From Mycolicibacterium helvum (GTDB lineage: Bacteria > Actinomycetota > Actinomycetes > Mycobacteriales > Mycobacteriaceae), in contig NZ_AP022596.1 in the NCBI RefSeq assembly GCF_010731895.1, positions 372,001 to 436,000 of the forward strand: a stretch of DNA of 64,000 nucleotides. The letters run 5' to 3'. The notes beneath the pieces were generated by a model, which saw nothing but the letters and a program-made list of their open reading frames with translations, had not been told where the DNA came from and made no database searches. The position numbers and the translations under genes were made by a program. This document shows positions 17,735-25,767 of this stretch, piece by piece; positions within the stretch are counted from its first letter, which is position 1, and the number at the start of each line of letters is the position of its first letter.

Positions 17735-20485
17735 GTGAATCCGTCCAGAGCGCTATTGGGGCGCACCGTCGAGTGCCGGGCGCTCGATGACTTGGTGGAG
17801 ACAACACGTGCCGGGCGCAGCGCCGTGCTGGTCCTTCGCGGTGATGCCGGCATCGGCAAGACCGCCCTCTTGCGTTACCTGACCGACTCAGCCCGCGGCG
17901 TACTGGTCACCCGCTGCACTGGCGTCGAGTCGGAAATGGAGCTCCCGTTCGCGGCGCTCTACGATCTCTGCGCGCCGATGTTGGACGGCCTTCAAAAGCT
18001 GCCACATCCCCAACGCCGCGCTTTGAATGTTGCGTTGGGTCAGGAGGCCGGAGATAACCCCGACCGACTGTTGGTGGCGCTGGGAGCGCTGGGCCTTCTT
18101 GCCGCGACGTCCGCAGAAACCCCGCTCTTATGCGTTGTCGAAGATGCCCATTGGCTTGACCACGCTTCGGCCCAAGTAGTCGGATTCATTGGGCGTCGAC
18201 TCTTAGCCGAACCAATCGGACTGGTGCTCGCCTCGCGCGCGCCGGTGTTTCAACCGGACCCATTCGTCGGATTACCCGAGCTCGCTGTCTCCGGTTTGGA
18301 CACCCAGGCAGCGCGCCATCTCCTGGCGTCGCTGCATTCCGTACCCATCGACGAGCAGGTGCGCGACCGCATCATCGATGAGGCACAAGGCAATCCATTG
18401 GGGCTACACGAATTCGGGACCCGTGTGCGGACCGCCGGGTTCGGCGGTGGGTTCGTCAGCGCGGACGCGGTGACGCTGTCGCGCCGGATCGAAGACGAAT
18501 ACCTGGCTCAGCTATCGGCGATGCCACGCGACACCAGGCAGCTGTTGATCCTTGCGGCCGCCGACCCAGTCGGAGACACCGCCCTGATCGCACGGGCCAG
18601 CCGCCAGCTCGGTTTGAGCATGGACGCTGCCACCGCTGCGGTCCACACGAGTCTGCTGACGATAGGAGCGTCGGTCCGGTTCCGACACCCGGTGTTGCGC
18701 TCGGTGGTCTACCGCATGGCCAGCGCTGACGAGCGGCGAGCGAGTCATGCGGCACTGGCTGCGGCCAGTGATCCGCAGACCGATCCCGATCGGGCGGCGT
18801 GGCACCGCGCCCATGCGACCAGTGGGCCTGACGAAGCTGTGGCCGTCGAACTCATCGCCTCCGCTGGCCGGGCGCAGGCCCGCGGTGGTGCTGCTGCGGC
18901 GGCGGCGTTTTGGGACCGGGCCGTGGTGCTGAGCCCCGATCCAGCGGACCGGATCTCTCGGGCGCTGATCGCTGCGCAGGCGAAGTTGCTCGCCGGCGAT
19001 CTCGACGCTGCCCAACGACTCCTGGCCGAATTGAGAACCGGAATAGAGCTATCCGACATGGAGCGGGTCACCGTGGACCTGCTTCAGGCTCAAGTGGCCT
19101 TCCTGCGCCGCGATCGTGATGCTCCGGAACTCTTGTTCCGGGCCGCACAGCTCCTTCAGGCACTCGATCCCGCATCTGCGTGGCCGACCTACTTGCAGGC
19201 GCTGATCGCGACGTCGTATGCGGGCCGGCTCGGAAGTACTCAGGTGCGTCTGGAGATCGCGAATGCTGCTCTGGCACTACCCATGGCACCAGCACCGACT
19301 CCGACGGTGCAGCTGCTTGTGCACGGTGTGGCTACATGGATGGCGCGCGGGTACGTCGCAGCCGCACCGACGCTCAAGGAGGCGGTGCACCGCTATCGCA
19401 GCGAGGCAGCCGACCCCGGATTCCTCGGCTTCGGGTTCAACGTGATGGCCATGCATCTCTGCGACGACGAAGCTTGGTACGCGCTCGTCGCCAAGCAGGT
19501 AGCCGCCGCCCGCACGAGCGGAATGCTCAGCTGGCTGCCGTTCATGCTTGATGGATTGGCTGAGATTCATGTCCATGCCGGTGAGCTGAACGAGGCCGAA
19601 ACGATCCTCACCGAGGCTGAACGAATCGATCCCCTCGTCACCGCATCGACGCCGCCACGCATCGCATTGCTATTGGCTGCCTGGCGAGGTGATGCGCCAG
19701 GGGTTCGCACCTGGACAGAGCCGCTGTCAGAGGCGGCCCATCACCAGGGTCAGGGATGGCTGCTGGAGTATTCGTCGTACGCACAGGCGGTCCTGCACAA
19801 CGGCTTGGCCGACTACGCCACCGCGGCCAACATGGCCGAAAGTGCCTGCACCAGCGTCAACGTCGTACCTGCGGTGGCGATCCGCGCGCTTTACGAGCTG
19901 GCCGAAGCGGCCGCCCGAGCTACGGAGGTCGAACGCGCCGGCGAAGCGGCGCGGCAACTCACGGAGCTCGCCGCGGCATCCGGCACCGACTGGGCCCACG
20001 GGATGGCCGCACGCAGCATTGCGTTGGTAACCGCTGGGCCTGCAGCTGAAGATCGATTTACCGAGTCAATCGAACGGCTCGAACGGACCAGGATGGCGAT
20101 TGACCTAGCACGAGCGCGGCTCAGTTACGGAGAGTGGCTGCGTCGGCAGAATCGCCGAACTGATGCGAGGGTGCAGTTGGCTGCCGCCCACGACGCGCTG
20201 TCGGCGATGGGGGTAAGGGGGTTCGCAGATCGCGCCCGGCGGGAACTACAGGCCACTGGGGAGAAAGTACGGGCGCGCGCGGCGACCACCGATGCTGAAC
20301 TGACCGCCCAGGAGGAGCAGATCGCCCAACGGGCGCGATTGCGGCGCACCAATGCCGAGATCGGCGCCGAACTGTTCCTCAGTGCCCGCACCGTGGAATG
20401 GCATCTGGGCAAGATCTATACCAAAATGCAGATCACCTCCCGGCGCCAGCTCGACGATGCACTGCGCCGCCGCGATCAGCTCTAA
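17735..20485 (+). CDS. Large ATP-binding LuxR-family transcriptional regulator, second copy
   Basis: 916 residues from a GTG at 17735, preferred because AAGGTGAG lies just before it. Walker A GDAGIGKTALL near 36-46, Walker B LLCVVEDAHWLD near 135, a long helical TPR-like middle and a C-terminal LuxR HTH (LTAQEEQIAQRARLRRTNAE, SARTVEWHLGKIYTKM). It is a paralogue of the gene at 1094-3859 with the same ESEMELP signature after the P-loop. It ends 80 nt before a catabolic operon on the same strand, and that gap carries paired CCCGGG boxes; it is the obvious candidate regulator of that operon. Confidence 0.9.
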   Translation: MNPSRALLGRTVECRALDDLVETTRAGRSAVLVLRGDAGIGKTALLRYLTDSARGVLVTRCTGVESEMELPFAALYDLCAPMLDGLQKLPHPQRRALNVALGQEAGDNPDRLLVALGALGLLAATSAETPLLCVVEDAHWLDHASAQVVGFIGRRLLAEPIGLVLASRAPVFQPDPFVGLPELAVSGLDTQAARHLLASLHSVPIDEQVRDRIIDEAQGNPLGLHEFGTRVRTAGFGGGFVSADAVTLSRRIEDEYLAQLSAMPRDTRQLLILAAADPVGDTALIARASRQLGLSMDAATAAVHTSLLTIGASVRFRHPVLRSVVYRMASADERRASHAALAAASDPQTDPDRAAWHRAHATSGPDEAVAVELIASAGRAQARGGAAAAAAFWDRAVVLSPDPADRISRALIAAQAKLLAGDLDAAQRLLAELRTGIELSDMERVTVDLLQAQVAFLRRDRDAPELLFRAAQLLQALDPASAWPTYLQALIATSYAGRLGSTQVRLEIANAALALPMAPAPTPTVQLLVHGVATWMARGYVAAAPTLKEAVHRYRSEAADPGFLGFGFNVMAMHLCDDEAWYALVAKQVAAARTSGMLSWLPFMLDGLAEIHVHAGELNEAETILTEAERIDPLVTASTPPRIALLLAAWRGDAPGVRTWTEPLSEAAHHQGQGWLLEYSSYAQAVLHNGLADYATAANMAESACTSVNVVPAVAIRALYELAEAAARATEVERAGEAARQLTELAAASGTDWAHGMAARSIALVTAGPAAEDRFTESIERLERTRMAIDLARARLSYGEWLRRQNRRTDARVQLAAAHDALSAMGVRGFADRARRELQATGEKVRARAATTDAELTAQEEQIAQRARLRRTNAEIGAELFLSARTVEWHLGKIYTKMQITSRRQLDDALRRRDQL

Positions 20486-20514
20486 GCAACCGGGGCAGGT
20501 CCAGCCACCGACGA

Positions 20515-20546
20515 CCCGGGGTTTTCCCTGGCGCGAACATCCCGGG
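20515..20546. promoter_or_regulatory. CCCGGG-N6-CCTGG-N9-CCCGGG element upstream of the cysteine hydrolase operon
   Basis: CCCGGG cores at 20515-20520 and 20541-20546, 26 bp apart, with CCTGG 6 nt after the first. The same spacing and inner CCTGG occur at 7347-7378. It lies 20 nt before the start of the operon at 20566. Candidate operator of the LuxR-type regulator upstream. Confidence 0.4.
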
Positions 20547-20565
20547 CACAAGTGATGCTCAAGGC

Positions 20566-21210
20566 ATGACCGATCCGGCAGAGATCTATAGCCCTGAAGA
20601 CACGGCGCTGCTCATCATCGATCCCTACAACGACTTCATTTCCGAGGGTGGCAAGTTGTGGGATGCCGTCAGGGAAGTTGCCGAAGGCATCCAGCTGCTC
20701 GACCATATGCGCGCTGTTCTCGCCGCAGCCCGCGAGCACTCCATCAGAGTATTTATCGTCCCGCATCACCAAACCGCACCCAACGACTACCGCAGTTGGG
20801 ATCACCTCTCCCCCACCCAACGTCGGGTGCTGGAGCGCCAAACCTTCGCCGTCGGGAGCTGGGGGGCACAGTGGCATCCCGACTTCACCCCACGAGAAGG
20901 CGAGCTGATCGCCTCGCAGCATTGGGCTTCAAGCGGTTTCGCTAACACGGACCTGGACATGCTGCTCAAACAACACCGCATCACCAAGGTCGTGATCATC
21001 GGGATGAAAGCCAACACCTGCGTGGACACCACCGCACGCTTCGCCCAGGAACTCGGCTATCACGTCACCCTCGTCCGCGACGCCATCGGCGCCTTCAGCT
21101 GGGACGAGATGGCCGCCACCTTCGATCTCAACGCACCCCAGTACGCCCACGCCATCCACACGACCGACGAACTCCTGCAGATCCTCAACGACCGAAAGGC
21201 ACTCGCATGA
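20566..21210 (+). CDS. Isochorismatase-family cysteine hydrolase
   Basis: 214 residues from the ATG at 20566; the longer frame from 20398 overlaps the LuxR gene. LLIIDPYNDF (Asp19) and GMKANTCVDTTAR (Cys152) give the acid and the nucleophile. The third residue of the triad, normally a Lys in the middle, is not obvious in GELIASQHWASSGFANTDLD, though this subgroup (FANTDLD near the Lys site) often shows variation there. Expected activity: amidase or related C-N hydrolysis. First gene of a four-gene operon; its end overlaps the next gene by 4 nt. Substrate unknown. Confidence 0.85.
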   Translation: MTDPAEIYSPEDTALLIIDPYNDFISEGGKLWDAVREVAEGIQLLDHMRAVLAAAREHSIRVFIVPHHQTAPNDYRSWDHLSPTQRRVLERQTFAVGSWGAQWHPDFTPREGELIASQHWASSGFANTDLDMLLKQHRITKVVIIGMKANTCVDTTARFAQELGYHVTLVRDAIGAFSWDEMAATFDLNAPQYAHAIHTTDELLQILNDRKALA

Positions 21211-21764
21211 CCACCGTTCAGCAAGATCTGTTGCTCGCCCGCTCGGCCTTCCAGGCCCGGATCAACGCCCCTGTCGACAAGGTCGATATCGGCACTTGGT
21301 TACTCGGCATCCCTGACGCCGAGTACCAGCGATGCGCCCCACCTGACCACATCGCCGCCGGCTACACCACCACCGACGACGGCCGGCCGATGTCCATCAA
21401 CGTCGAAAAGGTCGGTGACTCCCTGATCATTGAGCACTACGTCGGCGAGATCGTCGAGCCGCTGCACGTCAAGATGGTGTCCATCTCCGACGTCTTCGCC
21501 GAGGACGGCACCCGTACCAACATGCAGGTGACCTGGGAACTGACCGCCGAACCCGACGGCGACGGACTGACTTTCACCAACGAAGTGGTGGTCCGACCCA
21601 CCGATGACTTCCTGGCCTTCCTCGACAGTGCCGGCCTCACCCTGGAACAAGCCGCCGCCGCGCACGCCACCGCGTCGGCGCGTCACAACGCGCTGGAAAC
21701 CCCTCGGTTCGCGGCCAGCATCGAACGTGCGGCGCTCAAGAGCGCCGTGCCGGCCGGCCGCTGA
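21207..21764 (+). CDS. Conserved protein of unknown function, possibly SRPBCC-like
   Basis: 185 residues, starting at an ATGA overlap with the cysteine hydrolase. The alternating strands (GYTTTDDGRPMSINVEKVGD, SLIIEHYVGEIVEPLHVKMV, TRTNMQVTWELTAEPDGDGL) followed by a long C-terminal helix rich in Ala suggest a polyketide-cyclase/SRPBCC-type beta sheet that binds a hydrophobic ligand. I recognise no exact family. Its place between hydrolase, VOC and ECH genes suggests a role in breakdown of an aromatic or amide compound. Confidence 0.75.
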   Translation: MTTVQQDLLLARSAFQARINAPVDKVDIGTWLLGIPDAEYQRCAPPDHIAAGYTTTDDGRPMSINVEKVGDSLIIEHYVGEIVEPLHVKMVSISDVFAEDGTRTNMQVTWELTAEPDGDGLTFTNEVVVRPTDDFLAFLDSAGLTLEQAAAAHATASARHNALETPRFAASIERAALKSAVPAGR

Positions 21765-21777
21765 AGGCGAATTGGTC

Positions 21778-22392
21778 ATGGACCTCAAACTGGAAGTAGT
21801 CGTCCTGCCGGTCACCGACGTCGACCGGGCCAAGCAGTTCTACGAATCACTGGGCTGGCGACTGGACGCTGACGTCCCCACCGGCGCCGACTTCCGCGTC
21901 ATCCAATTCACCGCACCGGGGTCACCGTGTTCCGTCATTTTTGGCACCGGCGTCACCGAACCGGGCTCCGCCCCCGTGACCGGACTGCACCTGGCAGTCA
22001 CCAATATCGATGTCGCAAGAAAAGAACTGCTTAATGCCGGCGTCGACGTCAGCGAGATCTTCCACGACGCAGGCGGGGTGTTCCACCACCCGGGTGGCAC
22101 TGCCCGACTGAGCGGACCGCACCCCGACCGCAGCAGTTACGGATCCTTCGCGACCTTTCCCGATCCCGACGGAAACCGTTGGTGGCTGCAGGAAATCACC
22201 ACCCGACTACCCGGCCGGGTCGAAAGCACCGCATCGTTCAGCTCGGTCGCCGACCTGGCCGCAGCCCTGCGGCGAGTCGCCGACGCCCACGGAGAACATG
22301 AAACCCGGCTCGGGCGAGAAGACCCCGATTGGCCCGACTGGTACGCCGCCTACCTCATCGCCGAACACAACGGCACCCAACTCCCGAACTGA
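21778..22392 (+). CDS. VOC (glyoxalase/bleomycin-resistance) family protein
   Basis: 204 residues from the ATG at 21778 with GAAGG about 10 nt upstream; the longer frame overlaps the previous gene. VVLPVTDVDRAKQFYESLGW is the VOC beta-alpha-beta start, PGSAPVTGLHLAVTNIDVAR the second half, and FPDPDGNRWWLQEI the closing strand with a metal-ligand Glu. The last ~60 residues (SSVADLAAALRRVADAHGEH and DPDWPDWYAAYL) form an extra helical tail seen in some actinobacterial VOC proteins. Likely a metal-dependent enzyme or binding protein acting in the same pathway as its neighbours. Confidence 0.88.
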   Translation: MDLKLEVVVLPVTDVDRAKQFYESLGWRLDADVPTGADFRVIQFTAPGSPCSVIFGTGVTEPGSAPVTGLHLAVTNIDVARKELLNAGVDVSEIFHDAGGVFHHPGGTARLSGPHPDRSSYGSFATFPDPDGNRWWLQEITTRLPGRVESTASFSSVADLAAALRRVADAHGEHETRLGREDPDWPDWYAAYLIAEHNGTQLPN

Positions 22393-22399
22393 GGACCAC

Positions 22400-23230
22400 A
22401 TGATCAGCACCGAGACCCTCGACCTTCGCGTCGACAACAGCGTGCTCTACGCGACCCTTGACGCCCCGCCGCTCAACCTGATCGGGCCCGAACTGGTCCG
22501 AGATCTGGTCAACCTAGTGCTCTACCTCGAATCCCACGACGACATCTCCGTAGTGCTCTTCCGCAGCGCCAGCAGCGAATTCTTCAGCGCACATGTCGAC
22601 ATGTACCGCGCATCGGAATTAGGCGCCGAAGTCTCCCGCCTAGAACCTGGGGCACCTCTGGGTGAGCTCTACCGCCGCATCAGCGCCCTCAACCAAGTCT
22701 CCATCGCCGCCATCACGGGGCGAGTCCGTGGAGCGGGAAGCGAATTCGTCCTGGCCTGCGACATGCGCTTCGCCGGAGAGCATGCAATGTTCGGACAACC
22801 GGAGATCGGCCTCGGCGCAGTACCGGGGGCTGGTGCGCTGCAACACCTGACCCGTCTCATGGGCCGCGGCCGGGCACTCGAAGCACTCATCGGTGCCGAG
22901 GACTTCCCGGCCGATCTGGCCGCACAGTATGGCTGGATCAACCGCGTGCTGCCCGAAGACGAACTGCCCGCCTTCACCTCCGCGCTCGCCCACCGGATCG
23001 CACGCTTCCCCACCGCGGGAATCGCCGACGCCAAACGCCGCGTCAACGCCCTCACCCTTCCCGACCCTGACGCCCTGCACGAGGACAGCCAACTCTTCCT
23101 AGCCGGACTCGGTCGCCCCGAAACCAAAGCCAGGATGCAACAACTGTTCGCCGCAGGAATGCAAACTGACGGTGCGTTGGAAGCGGGGTTCGGCGCCGGT
23201 CTCGACGATCTCGCACCGAGCCGCTTGTAA
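22400..23230 (+). CDS. Enoyl-CoA hydratase/isomerase family protein
   Basis: 276 residues from the ATG at 22400, 7 nt after the VOC stop. Crotonase fold: PPLNLIGPELVRDLVNLV, FFSAHVDMY and GRVRGAGSEFVLACDMRFA (oxyanion hole), then FGQPEIGLGAVPGAG with one acid. The usual GGG of the second oxyanion loop is GAG. Last gene of the operon that begins at 20566. The extended N-terminal reading frame from 22298 overlaps the VOC gene and is not used. The acyl-CoA substrate is not known. Confidence 0.87.
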   Translation: MISTETLDLRVDNSVLYATLDAPPLNLIGPELVRDLVNLVLYLESHDDISVVLFRSASSEFFSAHVDMYRASELGAEVSRLEPGAPLGELYRRISALNQVSIAAITGRVRGAGSEFVLACDMRFAGEHAMFGQPEIGLGAVPGAGALQHLTRLMGRGRALEALIGAEDFPADLAAQYGWINRVLPEDELPAFTSALAHRIARFPTAGIADAKRRVNALTLPDPDALHEDSQLFLAGLGRPETKARMQQLFAAGMQTDGALEAGFGAGLDDLAPSRL

Positions 23231-23544
23231 GCACCGACGTATGCCAGCTTCGTCAAGCACCGGGCCTCGAACACGGCTTCGCATCGGCCGACAGGAATAT
23301 CCGTGCGGGGCCGCGACTCGCCGCCGCTACCTTGATAGCAGTAAAAAACCCACAGCCTCGTCCGGGTAATGATGTCCGATCCGGGGTGGCTCACGGGAGC
23401 GCCAGCGGACGGGAGCGATCCAGGCGTAGATGTCCTCGAGCATGCCTTGTCGGCGCATCCAGGCCCCAAGACTGTCCGGAGGCGACCTGAATACTCAAGG
23501 GGCTGCTCCCGCCCGCCCGAAGGCGCTTGGACACGATGCGGACT
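23231..23544. other. Non-coding stretch before the toxin-antitoxin pair
   Basis: About 315 nt without a convincing gene. A minus-strand open frame crosses it but is continuous with an antisense shadow of the ECH gene and shows no family resemblance. I saw no clear terminator hairpin. It may hold the 3' end of the catabolic operon and scar sequence from earlier insertions. Confidence 0.4.
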
Positions 23545-23562
23545 TATAGTCATACTTATGAC
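23545..23562 (+). promoter_or_regulatory. Leaderless promoter with operator palindrome over the antitoxin start
   Basis: A -10-like TATAGT at 23545-23550 stands 7 nt before the antitoxin ATG, which fits leaderless transcription, common in mycobacteria. A perfect dyad, GTCATA-CT-TATGAC (23549-23562), runs from the -10 box across the start codon. Antitoxins of this type repress their own promoter, so this is a likely operator. Confidence 0.55.
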
Positions 23563-23848
23563 CATGCCGGAGATCAGTTCACTGGCTGAGACGAAAGCCC
23601 ACCTGTCGGAGTTGGTGGCGCGGGTCGGAGAGCAGCACGAACGCGTGACGGTCACCGTCCATGGGCGGCCGGCCGCGGTCTTGATCGCCGTCGACGATCT
23701 GGAGTCACTCGAGGAGACCATCGCAGTCCTGTCCGATTCTGCGGCGCTGCGCGCACTAAGCGAGGCCGATGCCGAACTGGCCCGAGGAGAGAGCGTGAGT
23801 GAGGGCGATCTCGCCGCGGCGATGCAGGCTCGTCGAGCTGGGAAGTGA
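23558..23848 (+). CDS. Type II antitoxin, Phd/YefM-RelB type
   Basis: 96 residues. PEISSLAETKAHLSELVARV and VTVTVHGRPAAVLIAVDDLE are the N-terminal DNA-binding fold of Phd/YefM antitoxins; the acidic C-terminal part (SEADAELARGESVSEGDL) is the expected toxin-wrapping tail. A second ATG 6 nt downstream is an alternative start. Its stop overlaps the toxin GTG (GTGA), the classic arrangement. It should neutralise the RelE-like toxin and repress the operon through the palindrome on its start codon. Confidence 0.9.
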   Translation: MTMPEISSLAETKAHLSELVARVGEQHERVTVTVHGRPAAVLIAVDDLESLEETIAVLSDSAALRALSEADAELARGESVSEGDLAAAMQARRAGK

Positions 23849-24123
23849 CCGACCGGCGCTACGAGCTGGTCGTTGCCCCGACTGTGCGACGGCAGTTGGC
23901 CGAGACCCTGCCGGAGGCGGTGACGTTCGCGGCCTACAAGTTCATCACCGGACCATTGCTGGACAACCCGCATCGGGTCGGTGAGCGATTGAGGCCGCCC
24001 CTGGAAGATCGTCGCAGTGCCCGCCGGGGCACGTACCGCGTGATCTACCGCATTGACGACGCGCACCGACGCGTCACGGTCGTGGGTGTGTTCAGCCGCG
24101 CCGACTCCCACCGCAAGCAGTGA
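23845..24123 (+). CDS. RelE/ParE-superfamily toxin
   Basis: 92 residues, starting at a GTG overlapping the antitoxin stop. YELVVAPTVRRQLAETLPEA opens the RelE fold; NPHRVGERLRPPLEDRRSAR and RGTYRVIYRIDDAHRRVTVV give the basic and aromatic residues of the active-site side (Arg, Arg, Tyr). By family it is a ribosome-dependent mRNA interferase, inactive while bound to the antitoxin. The pair sits in a region of gene debris, fitting horizontal spread. Confidence 0.9.
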   Translation: MTDRRYELVVAPTVRRQLAETLPEAVTFAAYKFITGPLLDNPHRVGERLRPPLEDRRSARRGTYRVIYRIDDAHRRVTVVGVFSRADSHRKQ

Positions 24124-24265
24124 TGATCGGCCGGCGGCAAATACCTCGAACCGCGTTGCCGTCTATTCGGCGCGTACGACCAAGAATCGAGCGGATTCAG
24201 CCAGTCCGTGCTCGCATCACCCGGAAGAGAAACTGCCATCTACCAGACAAACAAATACTCTTCGG

Positions 24266-24385
24266 GAAGTCGTCGGCGGCGTTGATGGTTCTGATGGTGA
24301 GGTCCTGGACGAGGATCAGGACGCGCGTGTAGTGGATGCGACCGACGCCGATGTGACCCCTGGCGCGTGCGCCGATCCTCACCCA
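24266..24385 (-). pseudogene. Remnant of an IS481-type transposase C-terminus
   Basis: Minus-strand frame containing GHIGVGRIHYTRVLILVQDL and then TIRTINAA resembles the closing region of actinobacterial IS481-family transposases (pattern HIGVGRTHAGTRV..LVQDLxIRVINAATG). Only about 40 codons remain, with a short deletion (IHYTRV) and no flanking transposase core. It marks an old insertion beside the toxin-antitoxin pair. Confidence 0.55.
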
Positions 24386-24421
24386 TCCTGAGAAGAAGCT
24401 GATAAATTCCGCGCCATATGG

Positions 24422-25483
24422 ATGGCAGCTCGCCAATCGGTTTGCGCCCTTTGTGTTTCCGTCACACTGACGGCGGGTGTGGTGTCAGTGTCTCCGCCGG
24501 CCGTGGACGTGGCACCTCGGACAGAGCTGATTCACGTCGTGCACCTCAGCGATCTGGCCTTGGCGGCATCCGGTCACCGACAGCCACCCGGCAAGGCAGA
24601 TCCCCGTGATGTGCCCTTAGCGGCGGTTTCATCTTCGTCGTTGCCGTCGAATGAGGTGACCCGCGCAGATGTTCTGAAGCCGTTTGTGCAGCTTGCCGAT
24701 TGGGTGGGACGTTGGGTAGAGCTGGGGGCGTTCATTGCGCTAGCGCCGGTGTTTGCGCCGACCCTCGAACTCTTCCACTATGCGACGGCGGGATTTACCC
24801 CCGGGTACCTCGATACAGTTCGGTGGTTTGTTGAGAGAGCCCTGACGAACCGGTTCAAAATCGCCACCGGGGCTGCCGCCACGGGCAATCACGTTCAATC
24901 GTCATCGGTGACCGCATCGACTACCGATGCTGCCCAGCAACTCGGTCCCAGCGATGCGGCCTTGACGGCACCAGCGGCGGCCAGCCGTACGGCGACGAAC
25001 AACATCGCAGTCTTTCCGGAGCGGATCGATCGGGCGATTCGAAAGGCGTTGTTCATCATCACGTTGCCGGTCTCGCTGCCGATAATCGCAGCCGGGTTCG
25101 TTACGAATTTCCTATGTGTCACGGGCTGCTCACAATTTGTGCAGCAACTAGCCGATCTCACCGCGCGAGTGGGCTCCTTTTTCTTCCCGTCGCCAAGTGC
25201 CTCAGTCTCCGTCACTGCAGCGTCTGTGGTCACCAACCGCGAGATGAGTTCGGCGGCCGCGGATTCCGCTAACACAACTGCGCCAAAGGCATCGTTAGCT
25301 GCTTCCCGACGCTCACACTCGACTGGTGCGGATCAGGGCAGTGCATCGAAACATCTTGCAGCCAAACAGGATAGGACTGTCGTTCGGGTCGCCGCCAAGC
25401 AGGCCGATCCCCAGAAGGCTGGTACGCGCCGCGCCGAACGTCGCTCCGGCCAGGGACACGGCACAAAGGGTAGCGCCAACTAA
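24422..25483 (+). CDS. Exported or membrane-associated protein of unknown function
   Basis: 353 residues. The N-terminus MAARQSVCALCVSVTLTAGV is hydrophobic and signal-like. A first hydrophobic patch lies around 95-115 (WVELGAFIALAPVFAPTLEL) and a clear membrane-length segment around 210-235 (KALFIITLPVSLPIIAAGFV). The rest is rich in Ser, Ala and Thr, and the C-terminal ~60 residues are very basic (KQDRTVVRVAAKQADPQKAG). TGATAAATT about 20 nt upstream resembles a -10 element. This composition is common in mycobacterial secreted PE/PPE-neighbour proteins. No domain is recognised and no function is proposed. Confidence 0.65.
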   Translation: MAARQSVCALCVSVTLTAGVVSVSPPAVDVAPRTELIHVVHLSDLALAASGHRQPPGKADPRDVPLAAVSSSSLPSNEVTRADVLKPFVQLADWVGRWVELGAFIALAPVFAPTLELFHYATAGFTPGYLDTVRWFVERALTNRFKIATGAAATGNHVQSSSVTASTTDAAQQLGPSDAALTAPAAASRTATNNIAVFPERIDRAIRKALFIITLPVSLPIIAAGFVTNFLCVTGCSQFVQQLADLTARVGSFFFPSPSASVSVTAASVVTNREMSSAAADSANTTAPKASLAASRRSHSTGADQGSASKHLAAKQDRTVVRVAAKQADPQKAGTRRAERRSGQGHGTKGSAN

Positions 25484-25718
25484 TCGGTCCAGCCGCCTTG
25501 GCCCCAATATGGCCTAGCTGTTGCGGGACAGGACGTTGAGGTCGATCAAACCGCCTTCAGACCCGGTTGGGGTGCGACGAATTCAAAGCTCCAGCGCAGG
25601 CTGGAGCAGACCTTCGCGCCAGGCGGGCGGGTGCTGATGTTCCATAGACCGCGGGAAGTTGCGACGCAGGTCGGTTCCGTTGGGTCCAGGGCGACCACAA
25701 CGACGGAGTTGCGGACGA

Positions 25719-25765
25719 CGTCAAGCAATTCTTGACGAACGTATGCATGTCAATCTAACGTTGAC
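25719..25765 (+). promoter_or_regulatory. TTGAC-box operator/promoter of the HTH-DUF3887 gene
   Basis: Two dyads: CGTCAAG-CAATT-CTTGACG (25719-25737) and GTCAA-TCTAACG-TTGAC (25749-25765), together four TTGAC half-sites in 47 bp. TTGACG at 25732 with TCTAAC at 25754 gives a -35/-10 pair 16 bp apart, and the ATG at 25768 follows closely, so the transcript may be leaderless. The HTH protein probably autoregulates here. The same site is at 32399-32445. Confidence 0.55.
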
Positions 25766-25767
25766 GC

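Noticed and set aside
20398..20565. Longer start of the cysteine hydrolase
   Set aside because: The extra residues overlap the LuxR HTH coding region and lack similarity to the family.
22669..24111. 480-residue open frame on the minus strand
   Set aside because: It is the antisense of the ECH and the antitoxin/toxin genes, with low-complexity Ser/Arg-rich translation and no family resemblance.
25546..25728. 60-residue minus-strand frame next to repeat copy 1
   Set aside because: Short, unrecognised, and its first part is inside the repeat; the same peptide start recurs at copy 2 for that reason only.
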